From Paramecium pentaurelia (taxonomy: Eukaryota > Ciliophora > Oligohymenophorea > Peniculida > Parameciidae), in contig CAJJDO010000121.1 in the NCBI GenBank assembly GCA_905183005.1, positions 124,001-188,000 of the forward strand: a stretch of 64,000 nucleotides of DNA, read 5' to 3'. The notes under the pieces are model-generated. The model saw only the letters and a program-made list of their open reading frames with translations. It was not told the DNA's origin and made no database searches. The translations under genes and the position numbers were made by a program. Each line of letters begins with the position of its first letter. Positions within the stretch are counted from its first letter, which is position 1. Shown here piece after piece: positions 11,693 to 23,552 of the stretch.

Positions 11693-13471
11693 ATGTCTCA
11701 AAAAGCTTATCAAAGTATTATGGATGCCAATATTTCTGCTACTTAATTGTTATAAGAAGGTAAAAATAAGAATAAAATATAAAATAGAAAAATACAATTA
11801 AGGTTATTAAATATTGAGAAGAATTGAAACTACTCTAAAGCAAGAAAAAGAAGCTCCTACTATTCCATTATCATAAATTAATCATCTACTTTCTGTAGTA
11901 ACAAACAATATTGGTTGTTTTTATTATATGTAATTTTCATTCATTATAACATCAGGGTTGATAAATTTTAAGCAGCTGAAAAATATCTCAAGTAATCAAT
12001 TGAATATTTATAATTATCCATTCCAGATGAAACATTACTTATCACTTTAATTAATTTAGTTATTCTCTTTATAAAAAATGAGAAATACTAAGAAGCAAGT
12101 AGATACATTGAATAAAGCTTTACTGAATTAAATTAATTGCAAGATTAATAACTTAATCCAAAAATTAGATTATTTTTGGGAGATCATTCTTCTATTATGA
12201 CCTTATAATCATTAGAAGCAATTTTATTATTTTATAGTGGATTAACATTTTATGAATTAGGATAATCAAGTAATGCCCTTTAAGCTTGGAAAAAAGTGCT
12301 TGACATTTTACAATCAAATACAAAATCACCTTATTATATATTAACTAAATCAAAAATTCAAAATTTAGAAGCTGAAAATGTAGCCAAAAATAATAAAGGA
12401 AATTTATATTCAAGTAGATCACATCTTAAATCAGATCGTATCAATAAAATCTTAGAATAATATTCTAAAGATAATGAAAAATAAAATTAACAAAGTTTTC
12501 GTTTATTAAGTTAGAAAATCAAAAAAAAAGTAAATTTAATAATATAAAAAGATAGGTAATGATATTGGTGAATATCAATAACCAAAATGGTAAAATAAAA
12601 TTGAACATAATGAAAAGAAAATTGAAATTAATAATTACTTTAGTGATTAAAAGAAAATACAATTGTAAATTAATGTTAAAGATCTCTTGCATCAAAAATC
12701 TATTACTTAAAGAGATAAAACAAGAGATATGCCTCTAAGTTCTCATTCTTCTAGTGTCAATTAATAACTTAATAAAGCATTAAAAAAGAGACCAACTTAA
12801 CACATTGAAATTATTGAAAAGTTGAATAAAACACACAATGAAATCTATAAAAGCTATTTAGCTTAAAGAAGTAACAATGGAAGTAAAACTCAACGTGGAG
12901 ATTCTAGTATTTATTTTTACTATTTTTAGATATTGATATCAGAATTAAAGTTAATGACAAAAGCAATCATTCTTAAAATACTATTCAATAAAACAAAAGT
13001 CATGATAAAAAGTCTGTTGATCTTAGAGAATCACCTGAATTATGTGGAAGTCCTTAACAATTTTTCAATATGCTTTAATCTACATAAAGTGTAATTAAAA
13101 GCCAATTGATGAGATCTGGCAGTCAAGGAAGTGTTTCATAAACATCTCCTTTTAGACTAGCATAGAGTTAAGGAGAATAACCTAAAAATACTAAATTACC
13201 TTATGATTATTCCAAAACTCATAGACCTATGGTTGATACTTATGATAAAGCCATTAAAGAATTATATTAAAATTAATATATCCAAATTGAAAATAAGAAA
13301 TTCAATCGAATATATGATTTGGCTTAGAATGTTAAAAATAGAATATCAAATATTAATACAATGCTCATTCAATAAGAAAAAAATTAATAAATCCTTTAAA
13401 AACAATTTCAATAAGAGTTCAATTAATCATAAGATGAAGACAGTTGTGAGACTATAATTAGTATGGATTGA
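11693..13471 (+). CDS. TPR-repeat protein with disordered basic tail, 559 residues
   Basis: Four introns (28, 26, 22 and 23 nt) give an exactly closed frame. The N-terminal 260 residues hold TPR-like helix pairs, for example DKFQAAEKYLKQSIEYL, NEKYQEASRYIEQSF and GLTFYELGQSSNALQAWKKV. The remainder is Lys/Ser/Gln-rich and low in hydrophobics, so probably disordered, with a final helical segment (YDKAIKELYQNQYIQIENKK). TPRs mediate protein-protein contacts; the partner is unknown. No orthologue recognised. Confidence 0.75.
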
Positions 13472-14116
13472 ATTAAGTAATATATAATCACTATTAAATA
13501 TAAAATTAAAATTATATCCAAATCTTAATCTAATTGATTAAACTATGATAAATAGATATTTGAATTTAAGTTTTATTATTTATTGATCTAATTCCATAAA
13601 TTTATTAACAATAATAATAAATATTCAGGAATTAATAAAATTATTATAATATGAATATCATTTTAGAAAATTAGAAATTTTAATAGTTTAAGAATTCAAT
13701 ATTGAGTTTTTCTAAACAATAAATTTTGATTAAATCTTAATCTCCTTATAAAATTAGATAAAAAAAGTGTATATTTTTCATTTTGATATTTATAAATGAT
13801 TTAAATAACTATTAATATTTAAGAGATTTTTCATTATATTTATTCCTGATTTATCTATTTAATCTATTAAGTTTATAGGATTACTTCTAATATCTATGGA
13901 ACTATATAATTTTATTTAACAATAATATTATATATAAAGTTGTTTTGAATGATGTTACAAATTGTTAAAAAATGAAACATAGTAGTATAATAAAAAATTA
14001 GATGAATGATATTAATATGATGATCTTAATAATTTATAATTATTTATAAATATCTCTTACTTAAGGAATTAAAGGAGAGTAGAGTTGAATTCATACACAT
14101 CCTAATAATTAATTTA
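13472..14116 (+). other. Intergenic, no gene seen
   Basis: About 645 bp of AT-rich sequence without a convincing open frame, RNA gene or repeat. It separates two plus-strand genes and should contain the promoter of the BAH-PHD gene. Confidence 0.55.
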
Positions 14117-14842
14117 ATGAATTAACAATAGGAAATTAGTGCCAAAGAAAACAGTGCAGATTTTTCTACTACACAATAGGAGTGTCGAAATGGTAATGCA
14201 GCTGAACATTAACTATCAAAAAAAGAACAATTCTTACTTAAATGCATTAAACATTAAGACATAATGATCTATAAAAAGAGATATCAAATTGGTGATAGTG
14301 TATTAATAAAGACAACTAATCAAATTGAATAGATTGGGTTAATTCAAAACTTTTATGGTTATCAACAAGATGATAAAACAATAGTTCCTTTAGTTGAAGT
14401 TTAATGGTAGATTTAAGTATTTGATTTTTAGGTATTGTACTTATTAAGACCTTGCAGATTCAATTGATAAAGACTCTTTTTCTGAATGTGAATTATTCTT
14501 AACTGAATAGACAACTATCTTATTTATAGATTGTATATAAGCAAAATGTTTTGTAATGAATATTGATGAATTTGAAAACACAGGAACATAAAATGCCTAT
14601 TTTACTAGATCTAAATACAACACTTTGACTAAACAATTAGAGCCACCAATTTCTTAATGGAAAAAAGTTTGTATTTGTGAATAGCCTTAAAATCCTGTAA
14701 ATAATTTTATTTATATAATCAGGATTTATTGTATATCTAATGTGATCAATGCAATAAATGGTTTCATTTATCTTGCATGGGATTAACATAAGAATAAGCA
14801 AATTAAATGGAACAATATAGTTGCAAAATATGTAAAAAATGA
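14117..14842 (+). CDS. BAH-PHD chromatin reader protein, 224 residues
   Basis: Two introns (25 and 26 nt) give a closed frame. Residues about 55-165 look like a BAH domain: YQIGDSVLIKT, QIGLIQNFYG, VEVQWY, ILFIDCIQAKCFVM and AYFTRSKYN follow the usual BAH order. Residues about 175-222 form a PHD finger with the Cys4-His-Cys3 ligands visible in VCICEQ, CDQCNKWFHLSCMGL and YSCKICKK. BAH-PHD pairs of this size occur in plant EBS/SHL-type proteins that read histone H3 methylation; the same role here is an inference. The protein ends right after the last zinc ligands. It is convergent with the next gene, 15 bp away. Confidence 0.85.
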
Positions 14843-14857
14843 GTGTATATTGTTTAT

Positions 14858-16067
14858 TCATATTATAAACTTATTCATTAATTTATTTGCGTTAACATTA
14901 TTGATAATAGATTTAATTTAATCCATTTTCTTTATTGCTTATATTACTTTTATAGGATTGCTTTTTTAATTTGATATTAGATTCTTTTAAATAGAAATGC
15001 TTTCTCCATATAAAGAATTTAATTTAGCTATAATTTTAATAGAAACATTTTAAATACCTTCAGTTTCACTAATTACTGATTCATCCAAAAATAATTCATT
15101 ATCTAATTAATCAGGATACTATTTATTTCTTTTAAGAATCCTTTTCATAGATGTTTAGGGTCTTCCACATTATTCTTTATAATTATCAACTCTATCACTT
15201 GTTAAACTAATAAATGATATAAAATAATCACTTTCTTACTTATAATTTTCTAAATTCCCTAATTTTTCAGTCAATTTTTATATCTATTAAGAAGGTAATA
15301 ATGGAATTTAATTCAAAATGTAATCTGAAGAGGCTCTGAAGGACTACATTCATTAAATTTAAAATCATTTAGTACTTTAAGATAGTTACTGTAAATTAGC
15401 TTTGGCTATAAGTTCTATTATTTTAGTTTGGAAAGTTTAAAGCCTATTTAATTGTCTGATTTTTATCTAAGATAAATAAATAAAGTACTTAATAATAGCA
15501 AACTATTTTGATCTTATTTTAATTTTATTGTTAAATTCTTTTATTCATCAAATTATATAAATACTTTATTAATTTTAAGATTCTATTTCATTTGATATAT
15601 TTCTACTTTTTATTCCATCTCTGAATTATGTCAATATTAAATTTAAATGATGGAGTCTCTTCTCATTTTAATATTATTATATTTATTTTTGATTATCCTT
15701 ATTATTATTAAATGGTTCATCCTCATAATTGTTATCAACTTCTTAAATATAATGTTTAATCTCATTAAAATCTATTTAATTTTTTATATCAGAACTTGTC
15801 TTCCTATTTAAGGAAGGCTTATTAAATAAACTATTATACTCTGATATGACATGAATTAGCTTTTCTATACTTTTCAATTTCAATGTAAGGTTAAGTATCC
15901 ATAACAATTCCATTAGCTTTATTGATTTGAATCCAATATTTTTTGTTTGTTCTTTATCTTTAAGTATGTTAAGATGTTCCTCTGTTTAAATATGAAGAAT
16001 CTATACGACTAGTTGGTCTATTAGTAGTTAAAGCTGACTCAGAAGTTAATTTGTTTGATTTAAGCAT
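14858..16067 (-). CDS. Unknown polar protein, 371 residues
   Basis: Four introns (22, 27, 22 and 23 nt) are needed and give an exactly closed frame; the 27-nt one contains an in-frame TGA. The product is Lys/Asn/Ser/Gln-rich with scattered short helices (KIIAKLNSLYGESISIQKNL, KVIQAIKKMDQIKSI) and no known motif. It starts 16 bp after the stop of the coiled-coil gene upstream on the same strand, in a run of three tightly packed minus-strand genes. Confidence 0.6.
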
Positions 16068-16083
16068 TATAAATAAAATAAAT

Positions 16084-18065
16084 TCATAAATAGTAATTCC
16101 TCTTCACTAAATATGGTTTATTATGATTGCTCTAGTTGCTCAACATACTATTTTTTTGAATGCTATCAAAATACTCATTTGAAAAGTATTTACTATGCTA
16201 TACTACCATATTAGTTGGAGTTTGAATTGTTGAGAAATTTAATTAAGTATTATTGTTAATTTGATTTGATGTATTTAATTATATTTAATTACAACTAAGA
16301 TTTCTATTGATCTAAGTTTCTAAATGATCAAGTGATATCAATATTGTATTGATTGTGATTTCATTCACTTTAATCTTACTTATATCAAAAACTTAGAATT
16401 TAATTAAAATATCTTCAATCTTCTTATAAATTTTAATTAATTAATTATTAAAATCAGTAATTATGCTAAAATAAAGAAGATGATATACTTCTCATAATAT
16501 TCCACATCTGCTTTAACTTTAAATTATAATGTATCATACTTTTATTAAATTTGATTTGTGTTTTATAATTCCTCAATTTATTTTAAGTATTATGCATTTA
16601 AATCTTAGTTTATTTAATTTTAATCAATTACTTATTACTATAATTATTCAATTTATTCAACTTATTCTTATCTTTCTTATTAAAGCTTTTCAAGATTCTA
16701 ATTTAAATTATAAATTTGTTAATTCAATTGATCTTCTTTCTCTATAAGACATTAATTTTAATAGAGGAGTGCTTAATGCTACTATGTGATTGTTATTAGT
16801 TATTTATTTTATTATTCAATCTATTATAATTAATTACTTAATTTCTCTTAATACTCTCCTAATTTTTAATGTAATACCAATTATTATTAAAAATCTTATA
16901 AAGTTTATTTATTAATTCTAATCATCTAATCTAAACCCTATTATTATTTTTGAATAAGATTAGTATTTCTTGATGATTTCAAATTACTATCAAATTCACA
17001 AACACTATGATTATCTTAAATCTATGTAAATTAAATTTAACTTTATTTATCATCAGATTATCTAATTATCATTTGTATTTAAGATGCACTATCATTAAAT
17101 TTTCTACTTAAATCTTTATTTTATTATTCATAATCTTATAATTATCTTTGTAATAAAGTAATTTATGATTGATATTTCATAATTTCATCTTAAAATAAAC
17201 TTTTACTTTTATTTTACATCTAATTTATTTATTTAATAAAATCCTCTTTCTCCATTACTTCTATGTTGTATTATTCAATTTATTTTTATAATTGTAAGAT
17301 CATTATTTTCATCTCTTTTTGTTTTAAATCTTTTTAATCATTTTATTGTTTTAATTGTTCAGCAATATCTTTCTACTTATCAACATAATCTAATAACGAT
17401 TCTTTTTCTTATTCTAATTAATTAATTGTTTAATTGGCTAATGTAAGTTTTTAAATTGCTTATTAAATTGTATTACTTAATTCTTAATTCTATCGTTAAT
17501 ATTCAGAATGATCAATTTATTCATTTGTAATGTTTTCATAATTTTAAATTATATCTTATAATTATTATATCTATTTTTCATAATGATCTTTCTATTTTTT
17601 TAATTCCATATAAAAATCAACACATTTCCCATTATTTTATTTGATAAAAAAAACTCCACAATTAAACAACTTTTTTTCTAATTCCAATTTAAGTAAGTTA
17701 TTGTAAATAACCAATTATTCATAACTTTATTGTTCACTTTCTACTGATTGATTATGATTACTATGATGTGTTGATTGAGTTGATTGTAATGGAACATATT
17801 ATTATTTCAATTTATTCAAATATGAATTAGGTTGACTAGGTGATTTCTTTTTAATATAATTATTAGGAGGTAGACTACTATTATGATATTTGTTAATAAA
17901 ATTTGAATCTTATTGAGATTACTATGTGTTCATATTAATAACTTAATTTTAATTGGATGGAGCAAAAGTGTATTCTCTATTTGAATAATGAATACTCAAT
18001 GGTTTTTATTATTATGTTGGAACATCTAAGGGTTAACAATAATTGTCAATATAATTTAAATTCAT
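16084..18065 (-). CDS. Long coiled-coil protein, 652 residues
   Basis: A single 23-nt intron near the 3' end gives a closed frame. The first 130 residues are Asn/Ser/Gln-rich and probably disordered. Residues about 140-560 are almost continuous coiled coil, rich in Gln, Glu, Lys and Leu (for example QKDLKQKEMKIMILQLQKQI). The C-terminus is again polar. Gln is written mostly as TAA/TAG. No family recognised; a structural role in cytoskeleton or basal body is only a guess from composition. Gaps to the neighbours on the same strand are 19 and 16 bp. Confidence 0.7.
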
Positions 18066-18084
18066 TAATATTTTTTATATTAAC

Positions 18085-18294
18085 TCAAATATCATCATAA
18101 GCATTCTTGATCCCCTCTTTGAAAGTACTAAATAATGTTGAAAATGATTTATCAGTCTTGTTTAGTTCATCTCTTAAAGGCAAGAATAGTTTATGATGCA
18201 AAGAGAAATAATATGCTTGATCTAAGTTAATTGCAAAATAAAATCCTGCTGTAAATCCAATTAATAAGTATCCAACTTATAATCTATTTATCAT
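18085..18294 (-). CDS. Small single-pass membrane protein, 69 residues
   Basis: An intronless frame from the ATG at 18294. It has one N-terminal predicted membrane helix (VGYLLIGFTAGFYFAINL) followed by an amphipathic, charged tail (LPLRDELNKTDKSF, TFKEGIKNAYDDI). Size and layout recall small organelle inner-membrane or ER proteins, but no family is recognised. Its codon use, with regular C and G at third positions, looks genuinely coding. Confidence 0.65.
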
Positions 18295-18785
18295 TAATAT
18301 TTTTATTAAAATTAATAATGGTTTATAGAGTATTCTAAAATTGTATTATATGATTTAATAATTATACTATTAATACATAATTTATCATATAAATTAATTG
18401 TAGAATTCATATTTCATAATTTTAGATTTTATCCATTTTGTTGTTGATATTATTCATTTTTTAAATTAGATGAAACTGTTAATCTGTTTAGATCATTATT
18501 CTATTTATTTACAATGATTTCTCTCTATGATATATAATTATTTAATAATATCAAATATATCTATTTATTTCATTCCTAAAATAACCTATCAAATATTTAT
18601 TTATTAAAATTAGTTTAGATTATTCTATATTAAATAGATTAAATGAATGAATTCTTAATTCTTATTTGTATTTCTCCTGTTCATATTATTTTCTATTTCA
18701 ATTATTAAATTTAAAATATCTTATTTTCTAATTAATTTCATTTAAATATTCAATAAATAATGCCATTTTATAATTAAATTTATAA
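18295..18785 (-). other. Gap holding an unexplained open stretch
   Basis: About 490 bp between the 69-residue gene and the next minus-strand gene. The minus strand between about 18840 and 18560 reads, in a frame different from the upstream gene, a plausible Lys/Asn-rich helical sequence (for example KVLLIDQNNDYKFNYKM and EQEKYKQELRIHSFN), but an in-frame TGA interrupts it and I find no start or intron to connect it. It may be a decayed exon or chance in AT-rich DNA. Confidence 0.35.
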
Positions 18786-20289
18786 TCATTATTTTAATCT
18801 ATTAATAAAACTTTGTCTTTTAAATTCTGTATATAGTTTTCTATCTCTCTTTCCTTTCAAAAATCTAGCAATAACTTTACATGCCATATATTTCTCCATT
18901 TAATGTTCCCACTATTGATTATACTTTTATTTGTTTTCAGTCAACTTTTAAATAATTTAGTTTGCATAATGTTCTTTCTGATTTAAATCCTAAATATATT
19001 AATTTCATGATTACTTCAATAATCTGTTATTATCTACTAAATTTTTCTTAAAGTTACTTTAATGTGAGTCTTGCTTAAGATAATTCTTCCTATCTTTTAG
19101 TATTAATTTCAATCATAATTCTCTCCTTATCTTTAGTATCTTGTAATTCTTGAAACATTTTAGAAATTGCTTCGTTATTCTACAACAAATACTTCTCAAG
19201 ATCAGATCTCATATTAATTAATTCTTATTTTCGTTCTTTAACATTTTTAGCTTTATAAATTATTTATTTTTTATTTTAGGAGGATGTCTTAATTAAACTT
19301 TCATTTGACTTAACTTTCTTACTGTTATCTTAAACTTTATCTAATTTAATTTTAGATTATTTAACGTCATTCTCTTATAATTTTTTTTGAGTTTTATTTT
19401 ATTTATCATCTACTTTATTCTCTTCATCTATTTCAAAAGATTCCTCATCATATTCCTATTCATAATGGATAAATTTTTAAATATTATTAATAGGTGTCTA
19501 TTCAATTAACTTTCCTTCTTTTATATTATCATTTTATTTAACTGTATCCAAAAGTACTAATTATGATATTACTTAATTGTTTTTTAGTTTTTCATTCATT
19601 CTTAATTATTCAATATTATCAAATTTTTACAAAATCTCTTTCTATTATTGTTTTAATATTTCTTGGTTTTATTTGATTGAAATTTAAATGACATCAGGCT
19701 TTTATTACTTTTATATAAATTTTTCTTAATTCAATTTTTCAATAGATTCATATTGTTTATTAGTAATATAAAACTAATTTTCAAAATCATTATCATTCCA
19801 ATCAAAAATACCTGCATTTTTAATTATATCTTGATTTTATTATTATAATTTATTGTTATTCTAGTTATCTAACTGTTATTAGATAATTTATTATTATGAA
19901 TTGGTTGTACATTTTTTAAGGATGTTGTGTTATTATTATGGAAAATAAAAATTAGATTGAATACAAGGACTTGTTGTACATACTTGATTTTTATCAAATT
20001 TCATTTATTTTGCAGACATATTTTATGTAAAATGTTGTTTCTGTTTATTTTATTTAGAATTCTTTCCATTAAGTTACTAATTTTAATCTCCTTAATATTA
20101 ATCTGTCATTTATCTTTAGGAACTCCATGGTCTGACATTAGTTTTCTAGTTTCTCATATCTTCATCTTTTCTTTATTAATGATTGAATTAAGCCTTATTT
20201 TATTTTGAACTTAGTTTCTAAGTTAGAGTATCTTCAAAAATGACATCATTGAAATCAAAATTTATAGAAGGTTTCAATAATTGTTTCAT
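18786..20289 (-). CDS. Polar protein with coiled coil and a C-terminal IQ-like motif, about 493 residues
   Basis: The frame runs from the ATG at 20289 and needs one small intron (22 nt, or alternatively 34 nt) near the end. The N-terminal half is Gln/Asn/Lys-rich; the middle is Glu/Lys-rich (YEQEYDEESFEIDEENK), followed by a coiled coil (ELINMRSDLEKYLLQ, KDKERIMIEINTKRQEEL). The last 45 residues include ACKVIARFLKGKRDRK, which fits an IQ calmodulin-binding pattern (IxxxxRGxxxR-like). Calmodulin binding is therefore a fair inference. The exact 3' end is uncertain because an open stretch in another frame follows. Confidence 0.6.
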
Positions 20290-20829
20290 AAATTAATTTT
20301 CATTATTTATAATAAACCATTATATCATCAATTCACAAGATGGCATCACATTAATGTCTTTAAATATTAGTCGATAATAATTACTAAAATAGAATATCAT
20401 GATATTTTACAAAAGAATTCAATAATTTCTTCCAGATTATATTAAAATTTTACTTTCTAAGATTATAGTATATATCCTTTTTAGATTATTTATTTTAAAT
20501 AATCAGTAGCATATTATTTTTATTTACTTGAAAATTAAGAATATTTTATGATATTTCGTATATTTTAATATTCTTATTGAATCAATAGATTTCTAGTATT
20601 ATTGCATTAAAATAAGAGTTAGAAATTTAATATAAATTAAATTTATATTTATATATTTCATATTAATAATGTAACATATTATAGAGTACAGTATTAATTT
20701 TTATTGAACCTAGTTTAAAATAATTTTTTATAATAGATATAATATTAGAAGACCAAGATTGAAACTGAAAATGAAAGTTGTAGAAAGTATATTTAGGATT
20801 TTTATTTATATAATAATATTTATTTTATT
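20290..20829 (+). other. Intergenic between divergent genes, nothing seen
   Basis: About 540 bp between a minus-strand gene and the plus-strand TTLL gene; it should contain both promoters. The sequence is extremely AT-rich with short poly-A/T runs and no clear repeat or motif. Confidence 0.55.
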
Positions 20830-23399
20830 ATGAATTTGTTAATCTAAGATAAAACAGAGCAATTCTCTATGCCTAATTTAAACTTCAGCATTAGTCAAAT
20901 GATCAATTAAGCTACATTAAAATAATAGTAGTAATCAACTACTGAATTCTTAACTCCATCAAAACATCGTTCAATGGAATAACTATTAAAATCACCAGGA
21001 GTACAAGAACTAATAAAAGATTCTATAAAAGCAGTTATAAAAAAGAAAGATTTTAGTCCAAAATTATTTACTTAATATAAATATGATTAATTAGAGAGAT
21101 CTGAAAGTCCAGCTTAATAAATTTTACCTAAAATAGAAAAAATCAATAATATTCATGTTCTTAAATAAATATAGCATATAAAGAAAAAGAAATGTAAGAA
21201 TTTATAATAAAATATCTAAGCAAATAATTAAGGAAACTCACCTAAGTCTAAGAAATCAAATCATTTAAAATTTTAATAAGGAAGGTTTATGTAAATATTT
21301 CCATAGACAGATGGAATATCAACTTTAAACATTTCATCTAAACCAATTCATATTATTTGTACTATTAATTATTCATTGTAGAAAGAAATAAATTTTAGGA
21401 TTCCTTTTTAAATAATTCAATGGATAATAAATTAGAAAAAGAAATTGTATAAAAGATTAGATTATAAATGGAAAAACATGCAACTTAAATTGAATCTGAA
21501 ACTGTACGTACAACTAAATAAGCAAGATAAAATTCATAATAAATGAAAACTTCAAGAAATATTAAAATTGAGCCTATGGGTAATGTTCCAACTGTAATAT
21601 AAGTAACTAATCCAAATTCAACAACTACTTAATTACCAAGTATTAAAAAGAAAAAATTAAAGAAATTTGATGGAATCTATTATTTTGATCCAAAATATCC
21701 ATAAGATTTGATCTTTTAAGAAAGATATGCTTCTATGAGACACTATTTTAATATAATAAATTTATCTAATTGTCTATTTGTTTAACCAACTTAAAATATA
21801 TACAAAGCATATGTTGGAAAAGGTAATAATGGAATGTTAGTAAGATAGATTATAAAAAGTAGATGGTGGTGGAGTATTTAAGATGAATAAGAATAATGTC
21901 ATTTTGTTTGGACTCAATTAAAAGTTAATACAATTCATGAAAATATGAAAGCTTTAAATAGAAATCCTAATGAATCTATGAGTTGTTAAAGTGCTTCATC
22001 ATCTCTAACAACAATAGGTTCTGTTAGTTTGGGTTTCTCTAAATAAGATGAATAAAGTGAAAGTGAATAAATTAAAGTTGATGCAATATAAAAGATTAAT
22101 AATTAATGGAGTAAATTCCTTGCAAATGCTGAATTAAGATAATTTAGTACAATTCTTAATGGATAAGGTCGATAATCTAAATTATTAACTTTAGAATAAG
22201 CTTAAACAGTTAAACCTAAACTTTCTGTATATAATGAACCTGTTAAAGCACATAATCATTTAGAAAACAATTTTCATTTAGGAAATAAGAAAGCATTATT
22301 TTATAATATGAAAGCATATTATGAATCATAAAATTTGAATGTATTTGAAAATCTACCAGTTACATATCATATTAAAAGTCTTGATGGACCAGAGTATCAT
22401 CAATTTATGGAAGCATATAAAGAAAGATAATAAATGATAAATTAAGAAAATGATGAAAAAAATAAACGCAGAAATATTTGGATTATAAAACCTGGAGAAA
22501 TTACTAATAGAGGAAATGGGATAAAAGTATCTGAAGATCTAAATGAAATTCAATCTATTTTAAATTCAAGAGAAATGCATAAAAATGGAAGTTATAAAAC
22601 ATTTATTGTTTAATTGTATATTGATAGACCTTTACTTTATAATAAACGCAAATTTGATATCAGATGTTATAGTATGTATGTATCAATCAATGGAAATTAA
22701 AAAGGTTATTGGTATACAGAAGGTTATGTTAGAACATCTAGTAAAGAATTTACAATGAAAAATCTAACTAATAAAATGATTCATTTAACTAATGATGCTG
22801 TTTAAAAAAAAGGAGAAGATTATGGAAAATATGAAAAAGGCAATAAAGTTAGTTTTGAAGAATTTTCAGTCTATGTTGAAAATCTTGGAGGTGATTTTAA
22901 TAAGATATATGCAAAAATGAAGGTATTTTTATATATACATATATGTATAGTAAATGGCAACTGAATAATTTAAAGCAGTATATGGTAAAATAGATTAAAA
23001 TAAAAGAGAAAACACTTTTGAAATATTTGGATTAGATTTTATGATTGATGATACTTTTAATGTTAAAATGATTGAAGCAAATACAAATCCTTCAATTGAA
23101 ATATGTTGTCCTTTACTATCTAAATTGATACCTTAAATGCTGGATAATGCCTTCAAGTATTTATAATAAATATTGAAGAATTGCATTAGATCCAATATTT
23201 CCTCCTCCAAACTTTTATAATCCTAAAAAGATTATTTGTGAAAATTATCTTGATAACAAATTTGAATTAGTTTTTGATGAAATGACAGATGGACCACTAA
23301 TTACTTAATCCTAACCTAATTGTATTTAATTATTTATAATTATTTTTAGATGATATTGGATTAATTGAAGAAGAATCTGAAGAAGAAGAACCAGAATGA
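20830..23399 (+). CDS. Tubulin tyrosine ligase-like (TTLL) glutamylase/glycylase family enzyme, 822 residues
   Basis: Four introns (23, 28, 22 and 28 nt) close the frame exactly. After a disordered N-terminal region of about 250 residues comes an intact TTL domain: KKFDGIYYFDPKYP, RWWW, IWIIKPGEITNRGNGIKV (ATP-grasp lysine and glycine loop), FIVQLYIDRPLLYNKRKFDI with the following arginine, KGYWYTEGYVRTS, HLTNDAV, and FGLDFMIDD with MIEANTNPS, which supplies the metal and nucleotide ligands. The enzyme should add Glu or Gly side chains to tubulin in cilia and cortical microtubules; motif reading does not settle which amino acid is used. The C-terminus is acidic (IEEESEEEEPE). It contrasts with the degenerate TTLL at 60696-62820. 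Confidence 0.9.
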
Positions 23400-23552
23400 T
23401 TATTATTAATATTATTTTAATGTAAATTACTTATTTTATAGCTTATTATTATAGTTGATATTTTATTTTCGTGTAAAAATAGAAAAAAAATAACAGGATA
23501 ATGATGTTTATACTAAACAATTCATGTTACCCTCCTTAAATTTTATTAATTG

